A stretch of DNA of 64,000 nt, from assembly GCF_019578655.1 (NCBI RefSeq), contig NC_063256.1, positions 6,510,001 through 6,574,000 on the forward strand. Reading direction: 5' to 3'. The notes beneath the pieces were generated by a model. That model was not told the DNA's origin and ran no database searches. It worked only from the letters and a program-made list of their open reading frames with translations. Source of the stretch: Ricinus communis. Taxonomy: Eukaryota > Streptophyta > Magnoliopsida > Malpighiales > Euphorbiaceae. A program made the translations under genes and the position numbers. Shown in pieces: positions 50,479-63,622 of this stretch (within the stretch, counting starts at the first letter, position 1; each line of letters opens with the position of its first letter).

Positions 50479-53400
50479 TCACGCTGACTTTCCTTCCGTA
50501 CCTACACTTATTTCAGAAGAATCTGCTGCATGATTTTCAATGGAAGGCAATGCGAGAAGGCGTCCTTTCTGAGCACGTGGAGGAAGATGCTTTGCAGGCT
50601 TTCTTGATCCTACAGTCCAGGGCAAGAAAACTCCAGTGCCACCACGAGGCATCCTTTTTGGACTCAACACCATAGGGCGCATTGGAGCTAACATGACTAC
50701 TGGGGTACGAAGGACTCCCCATTTGGTCATTGTATCTACTGCCTCGTATCCCCCAATAGCTCCATTAGGCATAGCATATGGGCTTGGCACTCCAGGTTGC
50801 CATAAGGTCATGGCACCAGCCATGGGACTAGTTGGTGGTGACTGGCCTTGGTAGGCATCAGGGCGCACTTTGAAGAATGTGATGCTGACCCTTTTGTTTG
50901 GAGATGGACACATGACGTGCCTTGCCATGTCAGAACTATTTCCCCTCATGACTAAAAGAGACCTAGAAAATAACCAAAATCAAGTAATGATCAACTTGCA
51001 ATGAAAATAAGCTGAGCGAAACTTCTTCTAGCAAAGAAAATTTCAGTGAATTATATTTCAAGATCATAAGCTAATTTAATGGATGCTGCAAAATAACAGG
51101 ATATACTTAAGTGCCATTATTTAACTACTTGACAAGGTGTAAGAAAAAAAAAGATTAATTTTTTTTTGAAACAAACAACAAATAAGTAAACAGACCACTT
51201 TGTTGACACAAAATGATCACCGTGAAAAATACAGGCCTTGTGAAGAAAGGAAGGGCACATGTGGTCTGGGGATATGTATTGAGATTTAGGCTGTTTTTGT
51301 TTGAGACGATGGAAAAGTCAAAGGTGGAGAGATCTATATTCTGAAAGCATTACAGAGTACAGACTAAGCACATTTCCCTTTTCTTTTGCAGCTATCCATA
51401 ACGTTTTAAAAAACACAAAATATCCTTCTAACTTCTCGTCCTCTCAAACAAACATAGGCTTAATAACTATTTAAATACTTTCAGGCAATTAAACTCTGCA
51501 TAAAGCCTGGTTACAATATTTTATCATTCTTCTACTTTTGGTGATTGTCAGTCAGAAAATAGAAATAAGAAATGTCTAGAATTCCTGCCAAACAGCTTTG
51601 AAGGAGGTTACTAATGCAAGTTGCAGAAACTGAAGTAGATATGTGATAATTTAACTCCTACATTCACACTAAACACTTATCTTCATATAACAATAGTAAA
51701 ATTATGTGATGTTACTTCTATCTCAAATGGTTTATTTAAGAAGTTGTATTTGATTATCTAACTATTTCATAATTGAAGCTATTCCCTCATTTTCAAAGGT
51801 TTTCTATAGAGTCCAACATTATGAGCATCTGGCAAAGTTTTACATTAATAGACATGTATGGGATCAATTTAAAAAACTCAGTGTGTACCCTTCTTTCAAT
51901 GAAAGCATGAGTGGACCTCTATAATTCCCATCATTGTCACTCACAAGAGTACGTCCAAAAGCCATTGTTGATTCAGATAGGAGAAGAGTAGAGATTGGTT
52001 GTTCCAAATGGGGTGGCTTCTGAAAAGGCTGTGAATATTCTTCCTGCATCCAAAATTATAAATTTCTCTAACAATTTTTTCATATAATGAATTGGAGATC
52101 CAAAACAAGTACATAACACATATGTATACGCTCCATCTATTTAACAGTAATGAGAAAACACAGGTTTATTGAAAGAAAGGATACCTCATCAAAGAAATGA
52201 ATGATGCAGCCATTTGGTTTTTTATATTCTGGTATTAGCTGCCACTGAATCAGGTGATCGATGACATGTTGGAGAAGCGCTGGAATTGGTTCTATACTGC
52301 CTGCTAAAATCAAAGAGAAATTGTGAAATGCCGCAGTATTACAGTAACATACGCACAATGTAAAAAAGAGAGGGTTGTTTATTGAAAATTATCTATGAAA
52401 AGACAAGATGATACTTACTTGTTTGCTTCTTGCTTGAAGCTTCCTCTTTTATATGTCCAAAAATGGGAATGCCAAGCTGAATAAGCTCTCTCTTGTTTCC
52501 CTTCATCTGCTTGTTGAATAAAATAAAAGTTTCACCTATATTCAACATAAGAAGATCGTTTTAGCTGTCATGAACAAACGCATAAGAAGATCGGTTTAGC
52601 TGTCATGAACAAAATGCAAAAGAAGATCAATTTAGTTCTCATGAATAAAACGTCTCGCCTGTCAGTCGCTGAAAATTTTGACTGTAATTCAAAGATCATC
52701 TTTTCCATGCAAAAGTGAAGTATAGATAAATGGCATACTAAGACAAAGTAGAGGCAAGTGACATTGAGGAGTTCAGTTGAAACATCCAAATGGGAATGTG
52801 ACAACCGCTCCATTACTAATTGTTTCATCAACAGCAGAACACATTAAGAGCAAATATGGTCACAACTAAAACAAATGGCAATCGAAGGAAAGATTACTAA
52901 GCTAACTTTAGCAAATCAGGAGAACCCCAAAGATGGGCTTCACCAGGCTATTCTCCGGACTTGCTAGTTATTCAAACTCTGGGTCAAGATGCTCCATTTG
53001 AAATTGAACTGAAAATCATTTTGATGTTTTAGTAATGCAACTCACTTTGATGAAGGTTGAAATTAAATGGCCAAACATGTAAAACCAAAGCTAAAAGTGG
53101 CTATTACCATCTAAGCTTCAATTTAAGATTCTAAAGTAAAGGGTGCTTAACCATACAAGTAAAACAAAGAGAAAGGTCACCTTCAAGTTCCCCATTCTGA
53201 CCAGCCACTCGAAGTTCATTAACGAAGTCAGTCAACTTGGACAGCTCAGAATCTGTGAACACGTCCTCATATAACTTTAAACCTTTCACAACATTTACCT
53301 GCCAGTTGTAATATCTCTCAATCAGTAACAGCTGGCTGCTTTTTTTAACAGCATATACTAAAGGGATATCTACTCTCTGAATCGAACTTCTCTAAGGAAA

Positions 53401-56400
53401 GAATGTTTTTAAATTTTGAATTAAAGAACTCGCCATGTGCCCTTTCACTTGTTCCTTGGCATTGAAACCTTTTGTCAACTTGATTTGATCAGGTCTCAAA
53501 TTGCAGTCTTCATGGTTGGAACATATGTCAGTGCTCTCACCAGGGGACTGTACTTCTTGAGATCCTGCATTCCCAATGGAAGAAATAAAATGGAGTCAGC
53601 AAGGCCCGGATGTCAGATCGTTTGTCATCAAAACCAAATTTTACTGACACGTTTATCTTAGCACAACTAAAAGAAGCAAAGATTTTCACTTCTTTTACTA
53701 CGAGAGATCAGGTTTAGAATTAAAAAATGAAGACTTGGCACAACTAAAAGAAGCAAAGCATATCACTTTGCTACCACAAATCAGGCCCTTGGACTTGCAA
53801 AATGAAGGCATAACTGCAAAGAAGCAACAGAGCAAAACGAAAGTTTTGATGAAAGTTATATAAAATAGTTGACAAGCCGATCCATTGATTTTCTCTTGGT
53901 TATTTGATAAGCATAGTTGGAAAACAAGAAGAACAACGTGATATTGGTAACTTTTCAACAGTAACACAACACATAGCATCTATAAAACCATAGCATATCT
54001 GGATTTTATGATCATATTTAATGATATAAAGATTACGGTATTACCATTCATTTCGAAAAAAGAACAGAAATTGTGAATTACCCTACTTATTTATTAGCAT
54101 TCAGTGGGAAAGCGAGGTTACCCCGGTACCTCGTCGTACCCATTTAAAGAGGGAACTGCATTCAATATTCATGACAGGGATTTCACTACCCAGATAGAAT
54201 TCGGTTTATCAGAGATGTTCAAGTGTGACATTAATACCACCTAGAGGCTAGAGCAAGCAACTCAACTATTATGGACCATGAGATTAATTAGAGCTGAAAA
54301 TGACACTAACCACTAAAGTAGAGAACACCAATCACCGCCCACCCCTCCCCCTCCCTCATATAGAGTTTTCATATGTCACAGCACAGTAGATCATTATATA
54401 TTTTCCTATCATGCATCTTTTTTGTTCCTTAACACCAATGTGATCTCCCAGCAGGATAAAGAAAAACACAATGTTTTTTATTAAACCAGTTAATACTCAA
54501 ATTCAATTAGTAGATTTTGTTTGAGAAGAAAAAATAACAAATATGGGACAAATAATTTTCGAGGTCAGAACAGAACACAGGATTCCCCTGATAGTTCTGG
54601 CAAATCTAGATCATCACACCCATATGCTTTGCATTATGAAAGACATGATTTTCTAATAATTATACGGAGAATTCTTGTCTTAATTAGGTGATTATTTTGT
54701 TGTCTTTATTCATTGTCGTATCTCTATTTGATCACACAATTCACGCTAGTCAATAGCAGCCAGCTACCCCCTTCCCTTCTTTTTCAATTTCCCAAGCGGT
54801 CGGAGAATAATTTGTCCCATTTGTGACTATGCTGTCACTGTCAAATTTGTACCATATGGTACCACCAAATAAGCCAACAAAGCTTCAAAAAAGCAAAAAG
54901 CAGTTCAGCACTGTGAAAGATTCGAATCTTGAATCGGCTTATCCGGCTAACCAAACACAACGTTTTTGTCCATCATCTTTGGATCGCCCACCCACCCAAT
55001 GACCACTGAGTTGACCTGTAAACTCGGTCCAGTCAAATGAGTCTACCCAAGAGCGAGTTAGATTTAATAACTTCGGGATTGGCAAAATCTGAACCCCTAA
55101 AAAGATTGTCAAAGCTCAACAAACGCACGCCACATGGAACCTTCAAAGAGCAGCCATGACGTGAAAGTAAAAGAAAAAGATCAGACGGTTGCCACCACAC
55201 GCCGCCAACAATAAAATCATTGCACACATCTCCAGGCAGTTGCATCAAACGTAAGGGCATTCGCTACTCCCAAAACTAACTGTAGCACCGGATGCAGACA
55301 ACCCTTTCACCACCTCGAAGTATTCAAACCCCATTAATTAAACCTCCACAAAACCACATCATATATTATTTTTCCATCACCTTTTTTTTTTAAATCACTT
55401 TAATGAAAATTGATAAAGTTTAATTCTTTTTTTTAGCAAGTCCTGCAACTCTGGATTTTTTGCCTTTAAAGAGGGAAAAAAAAGTAAACCAATGAAAACG
55501 GCACCTATCAAAATTAACGGAACTTTGAATTCAAAAACGCAAATTGAGTTTTGAATCTGGGATCATGGGAAAAAACATATTTCTGAATTCTGATTGATTC
55601 CTGGGAAAATGGAGGAAAAAGTAATTAGCTATGCGATATTTTATTTAGGAACATTAACTGCGCTGAAATCATCACACTACTAGTCTACTAGAAAAAATTT
55701 TACTTTCTCTTCCACCAAACAGTATTAACTATTTTCTTATTCTGAAAAGGAAAAAGAAAACAAAAAGAAAGGAAAAGTTGATTTGAAGTATTCAAAAGTA
55801 TTTTTTGTGATTAAAAAACACTTTCAGAGGACCAAAACAAAATAAAACAGAGTCAGTTCAGTTATTCAGTGAATTTAACAGAATCTGCCGTCGATTAAAC
55901 TCCGTTATGAGCGATCGTCCAACACAATTACGAAAATCAAACATGAAAGCATCAAAAAGTCTATTACTTGGATTGAAACTAATTAAGAATAAGAGAGACA
56001 AAAAGCGAGCACCTTTACTCTCAAAAATAGTGTGTGTATATAAGGAAAAGGGTGACGTTTCGAAGATAACAATAGAAACGAAAAGATTATTATACTTACC
56101 TGAATCAGTAATATCACTGACGGGTGAATCCTCCTCTTCGTCACCGCCGTCATGTTCAACAGTGCCATTTCCCAGACAATCCGTAATTCTGTCGCCAACT
56201 TTTTCTTTTTTCTCATCGTCCAAACAGACCTCTTTCAGCACTACTTTATCAGTACTACTAGTATCAATCTTCATCATTTCACAGTCATTAGTACTTCTCT
56301 TATTCTCCGCCACTTTCCTTAGCTCCACCGCCACGTCCGCAATCGAATGATATTTCTGCATCTGAAGCACCGGGATCCAATTCAACCTCCTCCGATGAAT

Positions 56401-56646
56401 AGCAGCAAACACCGCCTCGTACTCCGATCCTCCACCGGCACCACCTCCATTGAGCTGCGCAAGGTGACTGCAGAGCGCATCGATAATCGCGTTGGCAGCA
56501 GCGAATTCCCCACGAAACCAGGCGAGAATCGCGTCTTTCGCGAAAGCATCAGAAATCATCATTGGCGGAGCTTGTATCGGTACCACCGTGGGCCCCGCCG
56601 GTGCTGCTCGATCCGTCGGCGTCGCTGGCCCAGCCGCCATCGGCAT
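50479..56646 (-). CDS. ALKBH10B: ALKBH10-type RNA m6A demethylase (2OG-Fe(II) oxygenase), 556 aa
   Basis: Seven exons: 56646-56100, 53564-53434, 53298-53181, 52535-52419, 52303-52185, 52043-51889 and 50962-50479 (1,671 nt). The N-terminal conserved region is FRGEFAAANAIIDALCSHL...HRRRLNWIPVLQMQKYHSI. Acidic linkers follow. The catalytic AlkB core shows the iron motif H356-x-E358 in QKPPHLEQPIST, the distal H411 in MARHVMCP and the 2-oxoglutarate Arg region around KRVSITFFKVRP (R420). The C-terminus is Pro/Gly-rich and contains FLPWTVGSRKPAKHLPPRAQ. Arabidopsis ALKBH10B removes m6A from FT, SPL3 and SPL9 mRNAs and so promotes flowering; its H366 and E368 correspond to this pair. Intron 2 must use a GC donor (ATG/GCGAGT). 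Intron 4 has a TAGCAG acceptor allowing a 3-nt shift. The start is the first ATG; MPMAAGP and a second ATG two codons on are both possible. 10A versus 10B is not resolved. Confidence 0.95.
52549..52654. repeat. Three tandem copies of a 35-36-bp unit in ALKBH10 intron 3
   Basis: Copies begin at 52549, 52584 and 52620, each starting AAGAAGATC and containing TCATGAA. They differ at several positions and end 14 bases upstream of no known site; the first copy adjoins the exon 4 acceptor (52536). Confidence 0.7.
53659..53810. repeat. Diverged tandem duplication, period about 79, in ALKBH10 intron 1
   Basis: The word GCACAACTAAAAGAAGCAAA occurs at 53660 and 53739, followed in each copy by CACTT, AATCAGG or GATCAGG, and AAAATGAAG. 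A diverged duplication. Confidence 0.6.
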
Positions 56647-57010
56647 CACTGCTTAATAAGTTATATAGAAACAGTAATTCTTTCTTTATAAGTGTCGACT
56701 TACCTAACCAGTAGCTCCGAAATATGGGGGGTTTAAGAATGCTATGGGGTTACCTGAAGGGCGAGATATCGGGGTTGTGTTGATCTCGAGAAAGGGAAGA
56801 GAGAAAATACAGAGAGGTGAAAGCAAAGAGGGTTTGGGTCATGCGAATGGGAGGTTTTTTGGTCGATGAGTAATATATATTTATGTTACAGAGAAAAGAC
56901 ATGAGGGATCCACAACGAATTACGTGGCATTTCACGAGAGGTTTTGACGTGGCAGAACTTAAATTGTGTGAAGGTTCGTTAGTTAACTTACGGTCTGGTC
57001 AGGGCTGGCC
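56647..57010 (-). promoter_or_regulatory. ALKBH10 leader and core promoter region
   Basis: Upstream of the start codon the minus strand holds a pyrimidine-rich leader (56750-56830) and a TATATATTACTC stretch near 56868-56880 that could serve as TATA box. CACGTGG-like core words are absent apart from TTACGTGGC near 56920 (ACGT core). Confidence 0.35.
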
Positions 57011-59029
57011 TGGCCGGGGAAGATGGCTTGGTTTGGTTTGGTATTTGTGTCTATGAAAAACTGTTCCAAGTTTGATTAGAAGGTATACAAAGTGAACTTA
57101 CTAAAATCACCCCCTTTTACTACTGCCAGGAAACGATTCTCTCTTTTTTGTTTTTTTTTTTTTTTCCGGCCGTCATGTATATGGCACGTGCAGAATTACT
57201 TAATTTAGTAATATTATTTCATTCGGAGGAGGTGAGTAATTTTGCTAAACATTTCCATATTTTAGGGAGACCCACAATAGTTTTGTTGACAATTTTCTTT
57301 TTTTCCTTTCAAGATGGAGATTTGAGTTGTTATATTGAAAGGTGTTTCATTTTGAACTTTCTTTTACGTATTTTTCTGTATTATTAAACCTAATCATTAC
57401 ATTCATGAAAAAGTACTAATGAAAGTCATAACTCTTTAATTTATAAAACTTAAATAATTTTTTTTCAAAATATATTTCTTGCTCTTCTAAAGAAAACTCC
57501 AAACTTTGTCATTGTTATGATATATTAATAATGCTTCTTTTCTTTTTCTAAATTACCGTAATTTAAACCTATTAAAATACAAAATATCAAAATATATCCA
57601 ACTCAAACCAATAATTCAGATCGACATGGTTTTGGTTTTTCCTTTTAATTTTCTATATTCCTATTGATCTTCTGTTAGCAATGTGAAAGACTGTACAAAA
57701 AGTGCGGAAAGACAACTCTAGCGGGAGGACCCATCTTTTTCCTTAACGTTTTGCTAATCATTTTCTAGACTTACCAGGAATTTTAATGAGTCATGTCTCT
57801 GCAGTGCTAACAGGAACACTGGGATTAATTAATTATTAAAATTCATATAATACAGATTTTACTCAAAAAAGGAATGGAAAATTTATGAAATAAGAATCTA
57901 TCTTCAATGTCTGTATAATTTTCATTATTTGGTGGAATTTTTTTATCCAATAAAATAACTGTTCACCGTTCAAATTTGAAATAAAAGATCTTAAACCAAT
58001 ATCTAACTATTTAGTTTAAATATTACAAACACAATAATTAATAAATCTTTCATAATAATAATTTTAAAAAAGCTACAGTATTATAAAATCCCATTATACA
58101 TGCAACCCCTCGGCTAATTTTAGGGACCAAACTCAGGATGTGTTCCCCACCCCAAGAGGCAGCAAAATAAGAAAGAACATTGCTAATAGAAACATATAAC
58201 AGTAAACATATGATAAATGGAATCACGAGCTAGATCAAATGGTCACGGATGGACTCATTATAATTAAACACTATTAACGGTTAGCTAGTCAAATAATAAA
58301 TCCTCAATTCTACGCATCAACTTGCCATACCAAGAATTTATAAACTCAGACCCATTAATTCCCATATCAAAGAAAGATGCGGTGTTCAATTGGTTACATT
58401 TTTTGGCAGGCTTGCTAATTAATCATAATTTTGTTTGCAAATACAATTAAAAATTAGCATTAATGTGACATGATTGACTTCAATAGCAAACTTTCTTAAT
58501 CTAATATAAATTGATCGATAGGATTCTAACTATTTAGTGGGAATTGCAAATTTGTCCTTCTGTTTAGTATAAGTCTATATACACTTCAGGGAGGATTAAA
58601 GTGGCAATTTGGCCCCTAAACTTCCTAGTGAAGAGCAATTCTCCCCTCAATCCAAATCCTAACAACGTCATCAACATCTATTAGACGCACAAGAGTGGGA
58701 GGTGACTCATAATAATTTGAAAAGCATATTTCAAATTTTATTTTTTTATCAATTTCTTTCCCCGTTTCTGCATTCTTTCTATTGTGTTGATTCTTTTTTC
58801 CATTTTCTTCTTTCATCTCCCGTTTCCTTCCATCTCATTGCTAGGATTGTAGGAAAATGTGACCAATAAAAGCAATTATTATATTTTTATTTAGATTAAT
58901 TTATAATATTATTTTATATCTTTGAGCTCATATATCTCAACTGTCATAACAGTAATTTTAGCTAAAACTAGAATGTAACTAGATACATTACAAAATCCTA
59001 AAAGCAATTAGGTCCGAAAAGGGCAAGCT

Positions 59030-60300
59030 CACTGATAGGTTCATATTAATATATATAATTAAGATATTTTAGTAATTTATTGATATGATTTATATGCATA
59101 ATATGCTGGAATATGTGTCTTTTACCTCATTTTAGTTTTCTTGTCTAATTTCAGAAACAATAGCCAAAGAAGAGAATTTCAGCCAAAAATGCATAAATGA
59201 GCTTTAAATGAACTGTGGTTGTAAAAGGCTTGGAAATAAGACACGCGAACTACCAATAGCGCAGGTCTAGCCGAATTTATCAAGACCCACGAAGAAAAAA
59301 TTAATTAGTTATGATATAATTAATAAACAGTTATCTTTTAAGTTGTTTATTTTGTTTATGACAATAAAGAGATAACTATAGTAGTTATATGTTGAGAGAA
59401 TAACTTTAAAAGAGAAATCTCTCTAAGAAGTAGAAATTAATTGAACAAGGAATGTCGATGACTATTATCTCTGCAGGAATTCCTACAGTTCAACATTTTC
59501 TACATCTAGTTAGTCTTTTTGCAATATTCTTTCAAGAATTAAAGAAATTTTTTAAAGACGTTGAGAGTGAAGATTAATCTTGTTCATTCCTCGAAGAGTC
59601 TTTGAGTTTTTAAGGAGTTTTAATTTTTAATTTTTTATATCTTATATTTTTCTATTTAATTACAATAACTATTGGATTAAATATGTCAGGCTAAATTCCA
59701 TAAATATTTAGTTTGAATTTTTATTTATGTTTGAACCTTATATATATTATGAGTTTAATGAATGATTTTTTTACCTTCATATATATATATATATTAGTTT
59801 CATCTATTATTATTGATTCACCATCATATCAATTTAATATTAATATTTGTTATGAAAAACTTTAGGTTAAAAGTATTAGGGACATCATCTTTAACATATT
59901 TTGATATAACAAATCTATGTTGCATCATTAGTTTGAGTGACTTAGGGAAAAGACACATCAGCATTTCATTCATTAGATTTGGACATAAGGAAAATAAGGG
60001 GATTAAATACTATTTTTTTCATATAGTTTATATTAATCATTCTAATTATATATTTATTTTATAATTATTTTATTTTTTTTATAAACATTTAAATTGTTCT
60101 CAAAACATCGGTTAGAGTGTTTATATTTACTTTTAGTATTTTGTGTGATAGTTGGTATCTATAATATATACTCTACAATTCCTTATGAGATCGATCTCGT
60201 GGTGTCTCTTTTAAAAAGCGAGATCATAAAAAGATGCTTCTTCGCTTCAGACTTTTCCCATATTGTGCAACTTTTAATAAGGTTTGATTTTAGATGAAAA
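59030..60300. mobile_element. Possible degraded retroelement sequence
   Basis: Runs such as CTTATGAGATCGATCTCGTGGTG near 60180 resemble the conserved 'gggatcgacc' words found in plant LTR-retroelement derivatives. The surrounding text is more complex than simple AT spacer. No LTR pair, primer-binding site or coding domain was found, so this is a weak inference. Confidence 0.2.
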
Positions 60301-62516
60301 CTCAGGATCTCCAATTATGCATGGATAACATGTGTTAGTGGAGGTTGGCACAGTAAGGTAAATCTCAAGATTATTTCCTTTTTCTAAAAGAAAAAATATC
60401 AGATTTAACTGCCATAAAATTAAATTTTCATCCGGAGTCCGTGACGGAGGTAAAGTTAATAATGTTGAGAATAAGAATATGGCGCCCGTGTAGCATTAGC
60501 GAAACACGAGGATGAGTTTGGTGGTTCTAGAAAAAAGAAAAAGAAGGAAGGCATAGAAGTTAAGGTTGGTTTTACTTTATGATGGTGGAGGAGTGGGTCC
60601 ATAAGGGAAAGCGCCTCTATTGTTGGCTTATAGGTAAGGAAGGGAAGGTGTGTGGGGTCTTTTACTATGCAATTGCTCTACTTCACCACTTTCTTTCCTT
60701 TTTTTTTTTCTTTTTGTAAGCGAGCGGTTGGTGTCCTGTGCTATGCTCCATTGTGGCCACCAAAGCGCATTGTGCACATGCGGACGATACCCCTTTCACC
60801 ACTCACCACCACCACTCCCACTTTAACAGACAACTCCTCTCCCTCTCCTAATGCCATTACTTTAGCCGGCTACTTGAGCCACCCCCTACCTCCTCTCTTT
60901 TCTCTAACCTTCTAATCTTTCCAATTAATCAGGATTTTAAAGATGTTTGCTGTCTTATTCCCTCAGTAAAGCTGATGCTCGCTTTAATTTATTTATTCTT
61001 TTCCTTGTTCAATTTTTTTTTTTTTTTGGTTTGGATCATGGAATAATTGGTACTTATTACTTGTACTTGATTCAGTGGTTAATGTGTAATACAAGACTTT
61101 AAAGAATCATTTTTAGATATATTTTAATCTATTATATATAGTTCTAACTAATAAATTAATATATTTTTTATATTAATAGTATTTTCGATTAATTATATAC
61201 TGACGGTAATCGATGATAATATGTAAATACTATAAATGAGTATAATCGATGATATTGTTAATGTTACAATGTTATAGTGGATTAGTTCGTTGACACAATA
61301 GATTTAGTTCATTTTGGGAATTTTTCACAATTACATACTTTTTTTTTCTTTAGGTATTTTGTTAATCTATTTAATAAAAAAAATACTTTCTCAATTATTA
61401 TAAGAACAATTATAATTGAGGAATTCTTGCAAGTTCTTTTCTAAATGTTTCAACTAGACTAATAATTTCTTTAATATATTCCATATGAAATTGATTTTAC
61501 ATTACATTCCTATTCTAATTTGATCATGCAAGCCACTCAAAGTTATTATATAGTTTTATCTCTATAATTTAAAATATTGAAAAAAGGATAGAGGCATCAA
61601 AGAATCAATTATGTGGTTTAAAGTTGTGAAGTGTCACTTTCTTTTAGGTTTAGCATAAAGATAGAAAACATTTTGGTGTCCAAAAATGATTTGGTGTCAA
61701 AAAGATGACAAAGCTCAAAAGCATCCCATGTAAAGAGTGAGGGGAAGTTCCTTCCCTTTGGTTAAAATTCTAGTCCTTTAAACTGCCTTTATTAGATTCT
61801 CACTCTCAAGCCTCAGCTAGCCAATAAAACACAAACAAAAACTATTATATGTGGCTAAGGCTTAAGTTCACAAGCAAAGCAAAGCTGATGATCTTATATG
61901 ATAAACAAAAAAGAGGTCTGATTCCATTGGGCATTGGCATTGCTATTTTTAGGCTAAAGTCAAGGGGTTGCACATGAAAGCCCTATCAGAAAAGTGCCCT
62001 TCAAAGTCTGACAGTTGGATTGAGACCATCCCATTACTCATACCCATGTATTTACCATCTACAAAATAAAGAAAGTCAATTCCAATTCAAATTCAAGTTT
62101 CTCTTTTTGATTAAAAATGCCAATTAGAGTTTTGCATCTAACCATACATAAGCTACAAGTATAACTTATAATGATTTATTGCTCTATTATTAGTTGATCA
62201 TTGAGAATCAAAATTATGCACCTTTTTCCCCTCTATCTCTTTGTCCTTTACATCTTTCCAAGGGATATATACACACACATATATATATATATTTGCCAAT
62301 TCTTTTTGGGGAAGAAGAAAGATTTCTATATTATAAAAGCTATTGTTAGACATGCAAGAATCTTACCAAATTTCCAATGCCATAAAATACTGTCTTTATC
62401 TCACACTTGTAATGTGTTCTTTTTGGTTACCTTTTTGTGAATTACAAGTAGCACATTAATTATGGACCATCCATATAAGTCGATAGCAATTCACAGTATC
62501 AATGTTGAAATTATGC

Positions 62517-62524
62517 CACGTGGG
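62517..62524. promoter_or_regulatory. G-box CCACGTGG
   Basis: An eight-base palindromic G-box, the target of plant bZIP and bHLH factors, lies alone in the gene-poor region. No promoter can be assigned to it within the window. Confidence 0.3.
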
Positions 62525-63583
62525 TCCATCACAACCATCTAATATGTTAAATAGGATAGAAAGAAATGGATTCCTTTGCAGATGAAGGAATGCTAGTTGC
62601 AGTACAAAGTTCATAACAGGAAAGAGACGTATGACTGTTTGGATCTTAAACAAAGAAGTTTAAACTTCATTTGGAATTATTATAATTACAATAATTATAA
62701 TTCCAAACCTTTTTTCGGAACGATTATAATTACAGTAATTGAAAATTTATACACTAATTCTATACGGAAATGTAAACTGTAAAATTATAATTTTGAATTA
62801 TTAGATCTAACATAAATAGCGCTAAGGCTAAAATTTGAATTTGTAGAACACAAAATGTTTAATTTAATGTCATTTTTACAAAAAAGAAAGATTCAAACTT
62901 TTAAATTATTAAACGAAACCCCCAAAATAATTTTACATCTCTTGTACTATTAAAAAGATAGCAGTTTAAGCTTTTTGAATTGTAAAATGTTAAACTGTTA
63001 AATGGATTCTTAATAACACAATTTAATATCTCAAATAAGTATACTTTCTTAGATAGGCTGGTGCAACATCTAATAAGGTGCATGAAAGTTAGGTCATGGC
63101 ATTTAAATTAAGGTTTGACTACCTCAAAATTACTAAATTGTTGAATTGATGTTTGAATTAGATAGACTCAAAAATGATCAACAAATAAAAGGAAAGAACA
63201 AAATACCAACCTTATTGTGACTTCATTTAATGTGGTTAGGGCTGGGTGGGGACGAATTTGGACCAATGTTATATATTACGTAGGATGATGGCAGCACTTG
63301 ATGGACTTTCAGGATTGGTTGTTGTGCTTTTCTTTTGCAATCTCTCCTCACCTCACCATAGCAGCATTTCGTGTGAGTTAGGTTTTGGGCTCAAAAAAAG
63401 CCAAGGTTTTATCTACAACTCTTTTTTATTTCCTTTTTTAATTTTTTAGTTCACAAGATAAAATAATTTAAAACTTGCTTAATTGGATTTTTAATGAGTA
63501 ATAAGATATTAATTTAAAAATATATATATAAAATTTGAATTCGAAATTTTAATTAAAATATAAAAAAATTTTAATGTTTTATT

Positions 63584-63584
<1 letters not shown>

Positions 63585-63614
<30 letters not shown>
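63585..63614. repeat. (AT)n microsatellite
   Basis: Fifteen AT units in an uninterrupted run, followed by a T run. Confidence 0.9.

Positions 63615-63622
<8 letters not shown>

Noticed and set aside
56647..56649. ALKBH10 start at 56649
   Set aside because: The triplet is GTG; the first ATG in frame is 56646.
60652..60915. 87-codon plus frame in the gene-poor region
   Set aside because: Low-complexity pyrimidine and CACCAC content, does not start with ATG in a good context, no homology recognised.
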